Source of the DNA: Pseudomonas pohangensis
Lineage (GTDB): Bacteria > Pseudomonadota > Gammaproteobacteria > Pseudomonadales > Pseudomonadaceae
NCBI RefSeq assembly: GCF_900105995.1
Contig: NZ_LT629785.1
Coordinates: forward strand, 930,001 to 994,000
Reading direction: 5' to 3'
DNA length: 64,000 bases
Under the pieces are notes generated by a model. The model was not told where the DNA came from and searched no databases. It saw only the letters and a program-made list of their open reading frames with translations. Below are positions 50,233-59,300 of this stretch, in pieces; position 1 is the first letter of the stretch, and every line of letters begins with the position of its first letter. Both the position numbers and the translations under genes were made by a program.

Positions 50233-51405
50233 ATGGCGCAGGGGAAATTTTCTTCACAGGCGGCTGATCAACTGCATCAGCACAGTACCGGGCGGCGGGC
50301 GCGCGACATTGTCGAAGCCCTGTTGCAACACGCCGCCATTCAGATTGACGGCAGGCAGCCGTGGGATATGCAGGTGCATGACGAGCGCCTGTATGACCGG
50401 GTGCTGTCAGACGGCACCCTCGGCCTCGGCGAAGCCTGGATGGACGGCTGGTGGGATTGCGCACAGCTCGACGAGTTCACCTGCCGGGTGTTGCGTGCGC
50501 ACCTTGATCGGCATCTGCGCATTGGCTGGTATGCCCTCTGGCGCAGGTTCTGCGGTCTGCTGGGCAATCTGCAGTCGCGCTCGCGGGCCTTCATCGTTGG
50601 CCAGCAGCATTATGATCTGGGCAATCAGCTGTACCAGTGCATGCTCGACCAGCGCATGACCTACACCTGTGGCTACTGGGCGCAGGCCAGCGATCTCGAT
50701 CAGGCACAAACCCACAAGCTGGATCTGAGTTGCCGCAAACTCGGCCTGCAAGCCGGTCAGCGCATCCTCGATATCGGTTGTGGCTGGGGCAGCTTCGGCG
50801 AATTTGCCGCCCGCCATTACGGCGTGGAAGTGGTCGGCATCACCATCTCCCGCGAGCAGGCCGAGCTGGCCCGGCAACGCTGTCAGGGCCTGCCGGTGGA
50901 AATCCGGCTGCAGGATTACCGTGACCTGGATGAACGCTTCGATCACATCGTGTCACTGGGCATGTTCGAACACGTCGGCTGGAAAAACTACGCCACCTAC
51001 ATGCAGGTGGTGCAGCGTTGTCTGGCCGATGGAGGGCTGTTTCTGCTGCACAGCATCGGCGGTAACCGCAGCTTGCGGCATACCGACCCATGGATCGACC
51101 GCTATATCTTTCCCAATGGCGGGTTGCCTTCGATTGCCCAGATCGGCAGGGCCTGCGAGCCCGGGCTGGTGATGGAGGACTGGCATAACTTCGGCGCCGA
51201 TTACGACCGTACGCTGATGGCCTGGCATGCCAACTTCGAGCGCCACTGGCCGCAGCTGGAGGGGCAGTACGATTCGCGTTTCCGCCGTATGTGGCGCTAC
51301 TACCTGCTGAGCTGTGCCGGCGCCTTCCGCGCCCGTGATATCCAGTTGTGGCAGGTGGTGCTGAGCAAGGGCGGGGTGCCTGGCGGCTATCGTTCGCTGC
51401 GCTGA
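50233..51405 (+). CDS. cfa: Cyclopropane-fatty-acyl-phospholipid synthase
   Basis: A 390-residue enzyme that adds a methylene from SAM to cis double bonds in membrane phospholipids, raising stress resistance. It shows HYDLGNQLYQCMLDQRMTYT, SAM motif ILDIGCGWGSFGEFAA (about 180), GITISREQAELA, and the active-site region FEHVGWKNYATYM with SIGGNRSLRHTDPWIDRYIF. Length matches Cfa (about 380-390). The ATG at 50233 has AGGAGG at 50222-50227; in-frame GTG at 50209 is less likely. It is divergent from the ABC operon. Confidence 0.95.
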   Translation: MAQGKFSSQAADQLHQHSTGRRARDIVEALLQHAAIQIDGRQPWDMQVHDERLYDRVLSDGTLGLGEAWMDGWWDCAQLDEFTCRVLRAHLDRHLRIGWYALWRRFCGLLGNLQSRSRAFIVGQQHYDLGNQLYQCMLDQRMTYTCGYWAQASDLDQAQTHKLDLSCRKLGLQAGQRILDIGCGWGSFGEFAARHYGVEVVGITISREQAELARQRCQGLPVEIRLQDYRDLDERFDHIVSLGMFEHVGWKNYATYMQVVQRCLADGGLFLLHSIGGNRSLRHTDPWIDRYIFPNGGLPSIAQIGRACEPGLVMEDWHNFGADYDRTLMAWHANFERHWPQLEGQYDSRFRRMWRYYLLSCAGAFRARDIQLWQVVLSKGGVPGGYRSLR

Positions 51406-51420
51406 TCTCCGGGTAAGCCG

Positions 51421-51480
51421 GTAGGGTGGGCTTCAGCCCACCGTTGATGAATTTCAATTTGGTGGGCTGAAGCCCACCCT
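51421..51480. repeat. REP element pair, family C, interrupted by IS110
   Basis: GTAGGGTGGGCTTCAGCCCA opens the left arm, and the mirror arm ends at CCCACCCT (51480), where the IS begins. The missing end, ACGG, is found right after the IS at 52709-52712, restoring the usual family C end CCCTAC. Confidence 0.9.
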
Positions 51481-51490
51481 TGTATCTCGA

Positions 51491-51700
51491 CAATCACTCA
51501 GTTACTGGGTGATTGTATCCGACAGATCATCGGAAGCAGGGTCAGAAAGACGAGCCCACCCTCAGGCCTTGAGTCTGTGACGTAGATAGTTCTTCGACCC
51601 TGCGCACTCACTCGTGAAGTTCGAACGGTATCTTGAGCCAGCTTTGCGCGAGAGCTCGCATTGACAAGGTTGAACAGAGTGTCGTGATGATCAAACGGAT
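51491..51700 (+). ncRNA. Candidate bridge RNA of the IS110 element
   Basis: A 5' hairpin CAATCAC/GTGATTG lies at 51491-51514. Four guide-like segments follow in the published order. Left target: AGCCCACCCT (51553-51562), identical to 51471-51480. Right target: CGTAG (51581-51585), complementary to CTACG at 52707-52711. Left donor: ACGGTATCT (51625-51633), identical to the right end 52700-52708. Right donor: ACAAG (51664-51668), complementary to CTTGT at 51479-51483. All include the CT core. RNA ends are approximate. Confidence 0.8.
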
Positions 51701-51719
51701 CAACTTGAGGAGATCGACC

Positions 51720-52691
51720 ATGTCCAGCGTAGTTGGTATCGACATTGCCAAAGGCAGCTTTGATATTGCCACCCTTCAGATCAACGACAAGTACCGCACC
51801 AAAGCCCGTCTGCCGAATAATCCCAAGGGGTTTGATGCCCTGCAGGCATGGCTGGGCAAACATGCCACGGCCGATGCCTGGCTGGTGATGGAGGCAACCG
51901 GTATTTATCACCTGGCGTTGGCTGAACACATGTACAACCTGGGCTATCAGGTTGCAGTGATCAACCCTGCGTGCATTTCCAGCTATGCCAAGAGCCAGTT
52001 GCAGCGGGTCAAAACCGACAAGGTCGATGCCAAATTGATCGCACTTTATGGCCAGCGCCATAAAGATGAGCTTGTCGCCTGGCAGCCCGAACCCCTTGCG
52101 CAGCGCCGCCTGCGTGCCTTGGTACGGCGTCTGGAAGACCTCAAGGGGCTTGAGCAGATGGAGCAAAATCGATTGGATGTCTCTGATGCCAGCGTGCAAG
52201 GCTCTATCCGCTCGGTCATCCAGCATTTGGAGCAAGAGATTACGGCGACCCTGAAAGCCATCAAAGAACATATTGATGATGATCCTGACTTGCGTGGCCA
52301 GCGTGAACTGCTGGTCAGCATTGACGGGATCAGCGATAAAACTGCAGCGTTGATAATGGCCGAGCTGGCGAATCCGTTACGCTTCAAGAGCTCCCGCGCC
52401 GTTGTCGCATTCGCCGGGCTGAACCCTCGACTGCAAGAGTCCGGCAAGCACAAAGGGCATGTGCGTATATCGCGCACGGGGTCCGCAAGTCTACGTGCAG
52501 GTTTGTACATGCCGGCACTCGTGGCCATGACGCACAATCCGGCAGTAAAAGCCCTGAGTGAGCGGCTAAAAGCCAAAGGCAAGCCGGGTAAACAGATCGT
52601 CTGCGCAGCGATGCGTAAACTTCTACACATTGCTTACGGCGTATTGAAGTCAGGCAAGCCTTTTGATGCTCAACTGGCTATTGCGCACTGA
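51720..52691 (+). CDS. IS110-family transposase (bridge-RNA-guided recombinase)
   Basis: A 323-residue DEDD recombinase. The RuvC-like N-terminal domain has D8 (GIDIAKGSFD), E59 (VMEATGIYH), D100 and D103 (RVKTDKVDAK). A coiled-coil linker (LEDLKGLEQMEQNRLD onward) and the C-terminal transposase_20 domain follow (LLVSIDGISDKTAALIMAEL, AFAGLNPRLQESGKHKGHVR). Full length and uninterrupted, so probably active. GAGGAGATCG gives a good ribosome site before the ATG at 51720. Confidence 0.95.
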   Translation: MSSVVGIDIAKGSFDIATLQINDKYRTKARLPNNPKGFDALQAWLGKHATADAWLVMEATGIYHLALAEHMYNLGYQVAVINPACISSYAKSQLQRVKTDKVDAKLIALYGQRHKDELVAWQPEPLAQRRLRALVRRLEDLKGLEQMEQNRLDVSDASVQGSIRSVIQHLEQEITATLKAIKEHIDDDPDLRGQRELLVSIDGISDKTAALIMAELANPLRFKSSRAVVAFAGLNPRLQESGKHKGHVRISRTGSASLRAGLYMPALVAMTHNPAVKALSERLKAKGKPGKQIVCAAMRKLLHIAYGVLKSGKPFDAQLAIAH

Positions 52692-52793
52692 CCGGCAAGA
52701 CGGTATCTACGGTAAAGGCTGCCACAGGCACCCCCGACGCTCGGGCAAGGCTGTTAGAATCGCCGGCCTGACATGAGCAACCGGACAGATTTT

Positions 52794-53828
52794 ATGAGCG
52801 AGCCAATCCGCCTGACCCAGTACAGCCATGGTGCCGGTTGCGGCTGCAAGATTTCGCCCAAGGTGCTGGAGGTGATTCTCGCCGGCAGCGGCGCGCAGAA
52901 TCTCGATCCAAAACTGTGGGTCGGCAATGCCTCGCGCGATGACGCGGCGGTGTATGCCATCGATGAAGAGCGCGGGGTAGTTTCTACCACCGACTTCTTC
53001 ATGCCGATTGTCGATGACCCGTATGACTTTGGCCGTATCGCCGCCACCAACGCCATCAGTGACATCTACGCCATGGGCGGTGACCCGCTGATGGCCATCG
53101 CCATACTCGGCTGGCCGGTGAATGTGCTGGCGCCGGAAGTGGCGCGCGAGGTGATTCGTGGTGGGCGTGCGGTCTGTGACGAGGCCGGTATTCCCCTGGC
53201 TGGTGGCCATTCGATCGATGCGCCGGAGCCGATCTTCGGTCTGGCGGTCACCGGGCTGGTGGACAAGCGCCACATGAAGCGCAATGACACGGCCGAACTG
53301 GGCTGCAAGCTGTATCTGAGCAAGCCGCTGGGTATCGGCATTCTCACCACGGCGGAGAAGAAGTCCAAACTGCGGGCAACCGACGTGGGTCTGGCGCGGG
53401 ACTGGATGTGCACCCTGAACAAACCCGGCAGCCGCTTCGGCAAGCTGGCCGGGGTCAAGGCGATGACCGATGTCACCGGCTTTGGTCTGCTCGGTCATCT
53501 GCTGGAAATGGCCGAGGGCAGCGGGCTTACTGCACGCCTGACCTACAGCGCCGTGCCGCGTTTGCCCGGCGTGGATTACTACCTGGCCGAGGGCTGCGTA
53601 CCCGGCGGCACCCTGCGCAACTTTGAAAGCTACGGCGAGAAGGTCGCGCCGCTGAGCGAGGAGCAGAAACACCTGCTCTGTGATCCGCAGACCAGCGGCG
53701 GGCTGCTGGTGGCGGTGGCGGCAGAGGGTGAGGCGGAGTTTCTCGCGTTGGCGGCTGAGCTGGGTCTGCAGCTGGCGCCGATTGGCGAACTGGTGGCGCG
53801 CCAGCCGTTTGCCGTCGAGGTTTGCTGA
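52794..53828 (+). CDS. selD: Selenide, water dikinase (selenophosphate synthetase)
   Basis: A 344-residue enzyme that makes selenophosphate from selenide and ATP. The glycine-rich N-terminus has the catalytic Cys and Lys, HGAGCGCK (C16, K19). The AIR-synthetase fold follows, with DDAAVY, GRIAATNAISDIYAMGGDP, MTDVTGFGLLGHLLEM and DPQTSGGLLV. The active-site residue is Cys, not selenocysteine. The ATG at 52794 matches the family N-terminus; an in-frame ATG at 52773 would add 7 residues. It ends overlapping selU by 1 bp (TGATG). Confidence 0.96.
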   Translation: MSEPIRLTQYSHGAGCGCKISPKVLEVILAGSGAQNLDPKLWVGNASRDDAAVYAIDEERGVVSTTDFFMPIVDDPYDFGRIAATNAISDIYAMGGDPLMAIAILGWPVNVLAPEVAREVIRGGRAVCDEAGIPLAGGHSIDAPEPIFGLAVTGLVDKRHMKRNDTAELGCKLYLSKPLGIGILTTAEKKSKLRATDVGLARDWMCTLNKPGSRFGKLAGVKAMTDVTGFGLLGHLLEMAEGSGLTARLTYSAVPRLPGVDYYLAEGCVPGGTLRNFESYGEKVAPLSEEQKHLLCDPQTSGGLLVAVAAEGEAEFLALAAELGLQLAPIGELVARQPFAVEVC

Positions 53829-54925
53829 TGCGCGACAACAGCAGCGATTACCGGGCGATATTCCTCAGCGGCGCGCCGATGATGGATGCCCGCGCGCCGG
53901 TGGAGTTCGACAAGGGTGCCTTCCCCGGTACCGTCAATCTGCCGCTGATGAATGATCTGGAGCGGCAGAAGGTCGGTACCTGTTACAAGCAGAAAGGCCA
54001 GCAGGCGGCCATCGAACTGGGTCATCAACTGGTCAGCGGCGAGCTGAAGGCGGCACGCATTGCCGCCTGGGCAGCCTTTGCCCGGGCCAATCCCGAGGGT
54101 TATCTGTATTGCTTCCGCGGCGGCCTGCGCTCGCAACTGGTGCAGCAGTGGCTCAAGGAAGCCGGCATCGACTACCCGCGGGTGCTCGGTGGTTACAAGG
54201 CCATGCGCAGCTTCCTGCTGGAGACCATCGAACAGGCCGTGGCGCAGTGTGATTTTGTGGTGGTCGGTGGTCTGACCGGCACCGGCAAGACCGATGTGCT
54301 CTATGCGCTGGATAACCGCCTGGATCTGGAAGGCCACGCCAATCACCGCGGCTCGAGTTTCGGCAAACGTGCCACCGCGCAGCCCGGCCAGATCGATTTC
54401 GAAAACAGCCTGGCCATCGACATCCTGCGCAAGCGCGCTGCGGGCATCGAAAGCTTCGTGCTGGAAGATGAAAGCCGGCTGGTCGGGCGCTGTTCGCTGC
54501 CGCTGCCGTTGCATCAGGGCATGCAGGAGTATCCGCTGGTTTGGCTGGAAGACAGTCTGGACGGGCGAGTGCAGCGCATCCTGCGCGATTACGTGATCGA
54601 TCTGTGTGCGGAATTTGTTGACCTGCATGGAGTAGAAACGGGGTTTGCACTGTTCAGCGCGCGCCTGCTGGAAAGTCTGGCGAATATTCGCAAGCGCCTG
54701 GGCGGGGAGCGCTACCAGCGTTTTCAGCAGATGATGCAGGCAGCGCTGGATGAGCAGCAGAGCAGTGGCGATACCGCTTGGCATCGCAGCTGGATTGTCG
54801 GTTTGCTCACCGAGTACTACGACCCGATGTACGCCTTCCAGCGCGAGAGCAAGGGGCAGCGCATCGAGTTTTCCGGTACCCGGGACGAAGTGGTGGCCTA
54901 TCTGCGCGAGCGCAAGCGCCCCTGA
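53828..54925 (+). CDS. selU: tRNA 2-selenouridine synthase
   Basis: A 365-residue enzyme (SelU/MnmH/YbbB) that replaces sulfur by selenium at wobble 2-thiouridine using selenophosphate from SelD, through a geranylated intermediate. The rhodanese domain has DARAPVEFDKGAFPGTVNLP and the active-site Cys in YCFRGGLRS (C95). The P-loop domain has GLTGTGKT (148-155). The ATG at 53828 overlaps the selD stop. No selA, selB or tRNA-Sec gene is in the window, so selenium use may be limited to tRNA here, or those genes may be elsewhere. Confidence 0.96.
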   Translation: MRDNSSDYRAIFLSGAPMMDARAPVEFDKGAFPGTVNLPLMNDLERQKVGTCYKQKGQQAAIELGHQLVSGELKAARIAAWAAFARANPEGYLYCFRGGLRSQLVQQWLKEAGIDYPRVLGGYKAMRSFLLETIEQAVAQCDFVVVGGLTGTGKTDVLYALDNRLDLEGHANHRGSSFGKRATAQPGQIDFENSLAIDILRKRAAGIESFVLEDESRLVGRCSLPLPLHQGMQEYPLVWLEDSLDGRVQRILRDYVIDLCAEFVDLHGVETGFALFSARLLESLANIRKRLGGERYQRFQQMMQAALDEQQSSGDTAWHRSWIVGLLTEYYDPMYAFQRESKGQRIEFSGTRDEVVAYLRERKRP

Positions 54926-54937
54926 GTAGCGGGGCGG

Positions 54938-55585
54938 TTATTCGAGGCCTTTCTGTGGGTCATCGTTGATCAGCATCAGGCTGCGCGCCATCGACAGGCC
55001 GATGAACAGCACACCGGTTACCGCCTCGAAAGACACCAGCATCCGCGCAAGCGGGTGCATGGGGTAGATGTCGCCGTAGCCCACAGTAGTCAGGGTGATC
55101 ATGCTGAAGTAGGTAAAGTCGTCATGCTCCAAAGGCAGGACGCCCGCTGTTGCAGCGAATGCATTGGGATACAGCGTCTCGATGGCTTGATAGAAAATGG
55201 CGAACAGCAGGGCGATTTGCAGGTAGATGGCCACCAGGCCATAGAGCAGTTCACCGGTTACCGGGCGTTCGCGGGTAAGCCGGTGGATCAGCGAGGAGAA
55301 CAGCACGATATACAGGGCGGCCATGCTTAAATTGCTGACCTGCAATCGGATCAGGTCGAACTGCACCAGCGTCATCATCAGGGTATTGATCACCCCCAGC
55401 GCAATGACCACTTTGTACATCGGCTTATGGCTGGGCAGGGCGTTGATGCCGGCCAGGGTGAGCAGCAAGGCACAGCAGAAAACGGCAAAGTGGTCAGCCC
55501 GATGCCACATCATCGTCACCATCAACGCCACCGTAGCAGCCAGCAGCAGGCGGAAACGCGCACGGTTAAAGAAGGTTTTGAACAA
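54938..55585 (-). CDS. Ion channel protein (two-TM potassium-channel pore)
   Basis: A 215-residue membrane protein with about six hydrophobic segments. The C-terminal pore has the K+ selectivity filter TTVGYGD (166-172) preceded by a pore helix (DDFTYFSMITL) and followed by TM2. The N-terminal four segments may be a voltage-sensor-like or unrelated region; no regular Arg repeats are seen. No RCK domain is fused. Convergent with selU, 12 bp apart. Confidence 0.88.
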   Translation of the reverse strand: MFKTFFNRARFRLLLAATVALMVTMMWHRADHFAVFCCALLLTLAGINALPSHKPMYKVVIALGVINTLMMTLVQFDLIRLQVSNLSMAALYIVLFSSLIHRLTRERPVTGELLYGLVAIYLQIALLFAIFYQAIETLYPNAFAATAGVLPLEHDDFTYFSMITLTTVGYGDIYPMHPLARMLVSFEAVTGVLFIGLSMARSLMLINDDPQKGLE

Positions 55586-55660
55586 GGTGCTCTCCAGCAG
55601 AATGCGGGTTTGGCAGCCCGGTGACGTGGTGGTTTCCGGGCCGCTGAATAATTGTTGCAG

Positions 55661-55999
55661 TCAGATCAGGCTGTTGTCGTCATCACCGATCAGCCGGTTA
55701 AGACCGCCAAGCCCTTCACGCGCCTGTGAGCGGTGGACCAGCTTGTGCTGGGCGGCAGCGGGCAGGTCGGTAATGCGCAGTACGCCCTTGGTCGTCAGCA
55801 GGTGAATCAGATCCTCGAGTACGCGGATCATCTCCGGGTCGGTCTGCCGCAGCTGCAGCAGGCTGCTTTCAACGGACTGGTTGGCGAACCAGGATTGAAT
55901 CTCCTGATCCTCGGCATCGAGCTGACCGCTGCTTTCTGCGAAAGGGGCCGCTTCTACCCGGATCAGACGGCCTTCGGCATCTCGCTGAACATGAAACAT
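55661..55999 (-). CDS. Conserved hypothetical protein (often misnamed tryptophan synthase beta-like)
   Basis: A 112-residue acidic, helical protein (MFHVQRDAEGRLIRVEAAPF at the start; EMIRVLEDLIHLLTTKGVL in the middle; a GGLNRLIGDDD tail). From memory similar Pseudomonas proteins carry the label 'tryptophan synthase subunit beta-like', although no PLP-enzyme feature is present. GGAGG lies 7 bp before the ATG. Confidence 0.75.
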   Translation of the reverse strand: MFHVQRDAEGRLIRVEAAPFAESSGQLDAEDQEIQSWFANQSVESSLLQLRQTDPEMIRVLEDLIHLLTTKGVLRITDLPAAAQHKLVHRSQAREGLGGLNRLIGDDDNSLI

Positions 56000-56329
56000 A
56001 CAACACCTCCGAGGCTGTCAGCCGGATGGCGACCTGTGCCCAACATGCCGTTTGCCGGACATTTTGTAAACCGCCGGCAAAAATGTGCCGGTATTCGGGG
56101 GTGGTGAGCAAGCTCTGCGTAGTAACCATCAAGCGCATGAGAAAGCATTCGCGGGCAAGCCCGCTCCCACAGCTTGGCGCGGCGTCACGGCTTTTGCTCT
56201 TGCGCAGGAGCGGGCTTGCCCGCGATTGGGTTAAAGAATGCTGCCGGCTTCAGCTCATCAAATTCCATCGAGGCAGTAGTGCAGGCAATCACAGTGACTG
56301 CCTGCACTACTGCCTGACTTATGGCCTGC
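56000..56329. other. Intergenic region with REP pair before the adhesin gene end
   Basis: 330 bp. It holds a family B REP pair (56150-56225) and an imperfect GCAGGCAATCACAGTGACTGCC-like inverted stretch near 56280-56302 just after the adhesin stop, a likely terminator stem without a clear T run. No coding frame is convincing. Confidence 0.5.
56150..56225. repeat. REP element pair, family B
   Basis: CGCGGGCAAGCCCGCTCC and its inverse GGAGCGGGCTTGCCCGCG flank a centre containing CACGGCTTTTGCTC, similar to the core of family A, so this looks like a composite of the two families. Confidence 0.9.
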
Positions 56330-59300
56330 TTAGCTGTGATCGACCTTTACCAGCGGGTCGGCGCCGGCAATCAGCGAGCTGATGATTTGGGACGGTGTTT
56401 TGCCATAGGCGTACAGATCCACACCTTGTAGTTCGATAGTCACATCCGGATTACCGCTGCTACCAAACTGGCCGTTGCTGCTGACTTCCAGGATTGATGA
56501 GTCCGCACTGCTCACCCGCAGATAATCATTGATATCGGCACCTGGTAGCTGTTCATCTATCAACAGAAGACCGCTCAGGTCAATGCGGTCGCCTTCGCTG
56601 GGCTTGAAGTCGGTGATCACGTCGTGATCAGTCGCGCCGCTCGTCAGATCGTCTTTATTCCAGATAAACAGATCAGCACCTTTGCCACCCGTGAGTATGT
56701 CGCTGCCGGGGCCTCCGGTCAGGCTGTCGTTGTGATCAGTGCCGATGAGCATGCTGCTGCCATCATCCATTATGGGATTGCCGGTGCCGGCGCTAGACAG
56801 ATTGAGCTGCAGGTTGGCGCTGGTTACCCCCGACACATTGTCGCCGGGCGAGTCGGTGGTATAGGCATCTATCTGCAGGTCGTAGCTGCCGGCCTTCTGT
56901 ATCACGCCCAGCCGGTCAACCTGTGCCGGAGTCAGATTGCTCAGGGTGTAGGTATCGGTTACCAGGTCATAACTGGCCGTCAGCAGGGTGCTGTTGGTGT
57001 AGAAGGCAGCATGCGCGCCAAGATTCTTGATGCTCAGGGTGGCCAGTTCAGAACCGTCGGAGTCGGGCATCGTACTGTTCAGGTTGAGCGGTACTATGGC
57101 TCCTGCCGCGCCAAACGACAGGGTAGGTGTCATGTTGATACCGTCGGCAACGCCATTTACCGTCACGTCGAAGCTGCTGCTGGTGAGCGTCGGATCCAGC
57201 CCCACCTCACCGGACCAGACGCCGAACTCCAGACCGCTGATCACGCCACTCCAGTTGGCCGGTGGTTGCAGTGCGATATAGGCCGGTACTGCGCCAGCTA
57301 TCAGCGGAATGCCCCAGTTCCCACCGCCAAGGTTGATCGCCAGTGAACCGGGCGAGCCATTGCCCGCATAAACCAGTACGCCGTCCGGGACGTTGCTCAA
57401 AGTGAGCGATGCAATCTTCTCGGAAGGGTCGGTGAGAGTTACGCTGACCGGCAGCTGGACAGCTGCATCTTCGTTGCCCGTTTGGTCAGTGATGTCAACG
57501 GTCACTCCGTAGATCGGGTCGCCGCCAGGCGTGGTGCCGCCTTCGTTGACGGGGCTGACTGTCAGGCTGCCACTGGCCATGCTGGTGGTGATGTCTGTGC
57601 TGACTGTGTTGTCTTCCTTGCCCAGGACATAGGCGGCATAGCCAAGTGTCCCGTTGGCATTGGCCGGAGGCTGGTATTCGAGGGTCAGGTTGGCTGTGCT
57701 GGTGACACCGGTAAGCACGTAGTAAGAACCGTCAGGTACGCCATTGACCCCTGTGACCGACTCAAGAACCAGTGGCGAGCCGCCGAAGCTGAGGGTGCCG
57801 CCAGTTGCACTCAGTCCACTTTCATTAAGGCTGATATAGACCTTGCCATCATCGATAACCTTTGAAAAGGCACCATCCTCAGGGTTGGCCAGGGTCAAGG
57901 TAATGGTTGCCGAGGTGTCCTCATCGATACCGGGTGCGCTGATGACCAGATCAATGGCATCGGTAATCGGTTCGGCGACGGGATTGAACGTCAATGAAGC
58001 ATCGTGGCGCCCGCCACCCACATCATAAGTGGTGAGTGTAGTGGTGAAGCTGAATCCACCTGGGGTGTTGTTCAGGTTCGAGTCGACAGGTGGTGTGATG
58101 GTGATGCCATTCAAAACAGCCTGCAGGGCAGCATCGTCACCCTCGCCCTGAACAGTCCAGACATCGATGCCGTTGACATTCTCCCGTGTCATTCCGCTGA
58201 CCTGGGTGCCAGCAGACAAACCGGTGATGGTGACGGCAAATGTCGAGCTGCCGCTGATCTGGGCATCGACATAATCAGACAACGTCAGCGGGGCATCTTC
58301 GAGTACCGGCGGAAGTGTTGTATCGGGTACCCAGCTATCGATGATTGCCGGGTTGGTTGGCGGCTTCAGCGAATCATCGAAATTACTGCCGGTCTGCAGG
58401 TGCCAGTCGGTGGATGACGTCAGAACGAAGCCGCCGCCGTCCTGGGTATAGGCAGTGATTGTGATGTATTCATCGAGGTCGGAGAGTTGCAAGCTACTAC
58501 CATCCAGCGCGAACTGGAAGGACTGAACCAGCGAGGCAGAACTGAACGGCGCATCCGTGTTGTCAACCTGCCAGCGCCCGGTGTTGCGATCGGGCTGATC
58601 GTCATTGCCGATGTATTTTCCGCCCACCACGGTAACGCCAGCCGGAACTCCGTCAATGGTGAAGTAGAGCAGTTTTTCGCTGCCATCGATGTCTTGGGCA
58701 CCACCGGCCTTGTCGTCACCAAGCTGAGTGACAGTGACATTGATGGTCACCGTTTCCGATTGGGTAAATACGTGGTCTTCGCCATAGGTCGTTTCAAAGT
58801 CGTTTTTCGATTCGGTCGGGTCGGTGACAGCTGTTACGTTGAGCGTATAGATTGCACTCTTGCTCTCGATTGTCGTTAGCGTGCCATCAGTGGACGTATC
58901 TCGGATTTCGTACTGGATGCCGAAGTTATAGTCGTCATCGCTGTTGGCTGCGCCCTGGGCGAAAACATTGCCTGCCTGGATGGCGGTGAGCTTGTACCAA
59001 CCGGCATCGAGCACAACATCCGAGGCAAGGTCACCCAGCAGAATACCGTTGTGAAACAGCTGAAACGGCTGGCCATCTACATCAACTGCCTTGATCCACA
59101 CTGATTCCACGGTTTCGTCACTGTCGACATTCGGCGCCTTGATCTTGAAGTCGAGCTGGGTGAGGGTATCTTCCGCCAGGGTAGTCTGGCTAACCAGAGT
59201 CGCCTCCGGGGAAGGTGCCACCTGAATGGTCACCGTAGGGGTCGGGCCGGTCAGGCTGTTGCCATCGTTTTCAGTGGAAACGGCCTTAATCTGGAACTCG

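Larger units (their letters stand above)
51481..52706 (+). mobile_element. IS110-family insertion sequence, about 1226 bp, inserted in a REP
   Basis: Boundaries are inferred from the target: a CT core at 51479-51480 on the left and another at 52707-52708 on the right; joining the flanks with a single CT rebuilds the family C REP. The element has a long non-coding left end (239 bp) and a short right end (15 bp after the stop), the IS110-group layout in which the left end encodes the bridge RNA. There are no long terminal inverted repeats, as usual for IS110. Confidence 0.85.

Noticed and set aside
51481..51719. The IS110 left end as a transcription terminator or promoter for cfa/selD only
   Set aside because: The hairpin at 51491-51514 could look like a terminator but has no T run, and the four guide-like segments explain the region better as bridge RNA.
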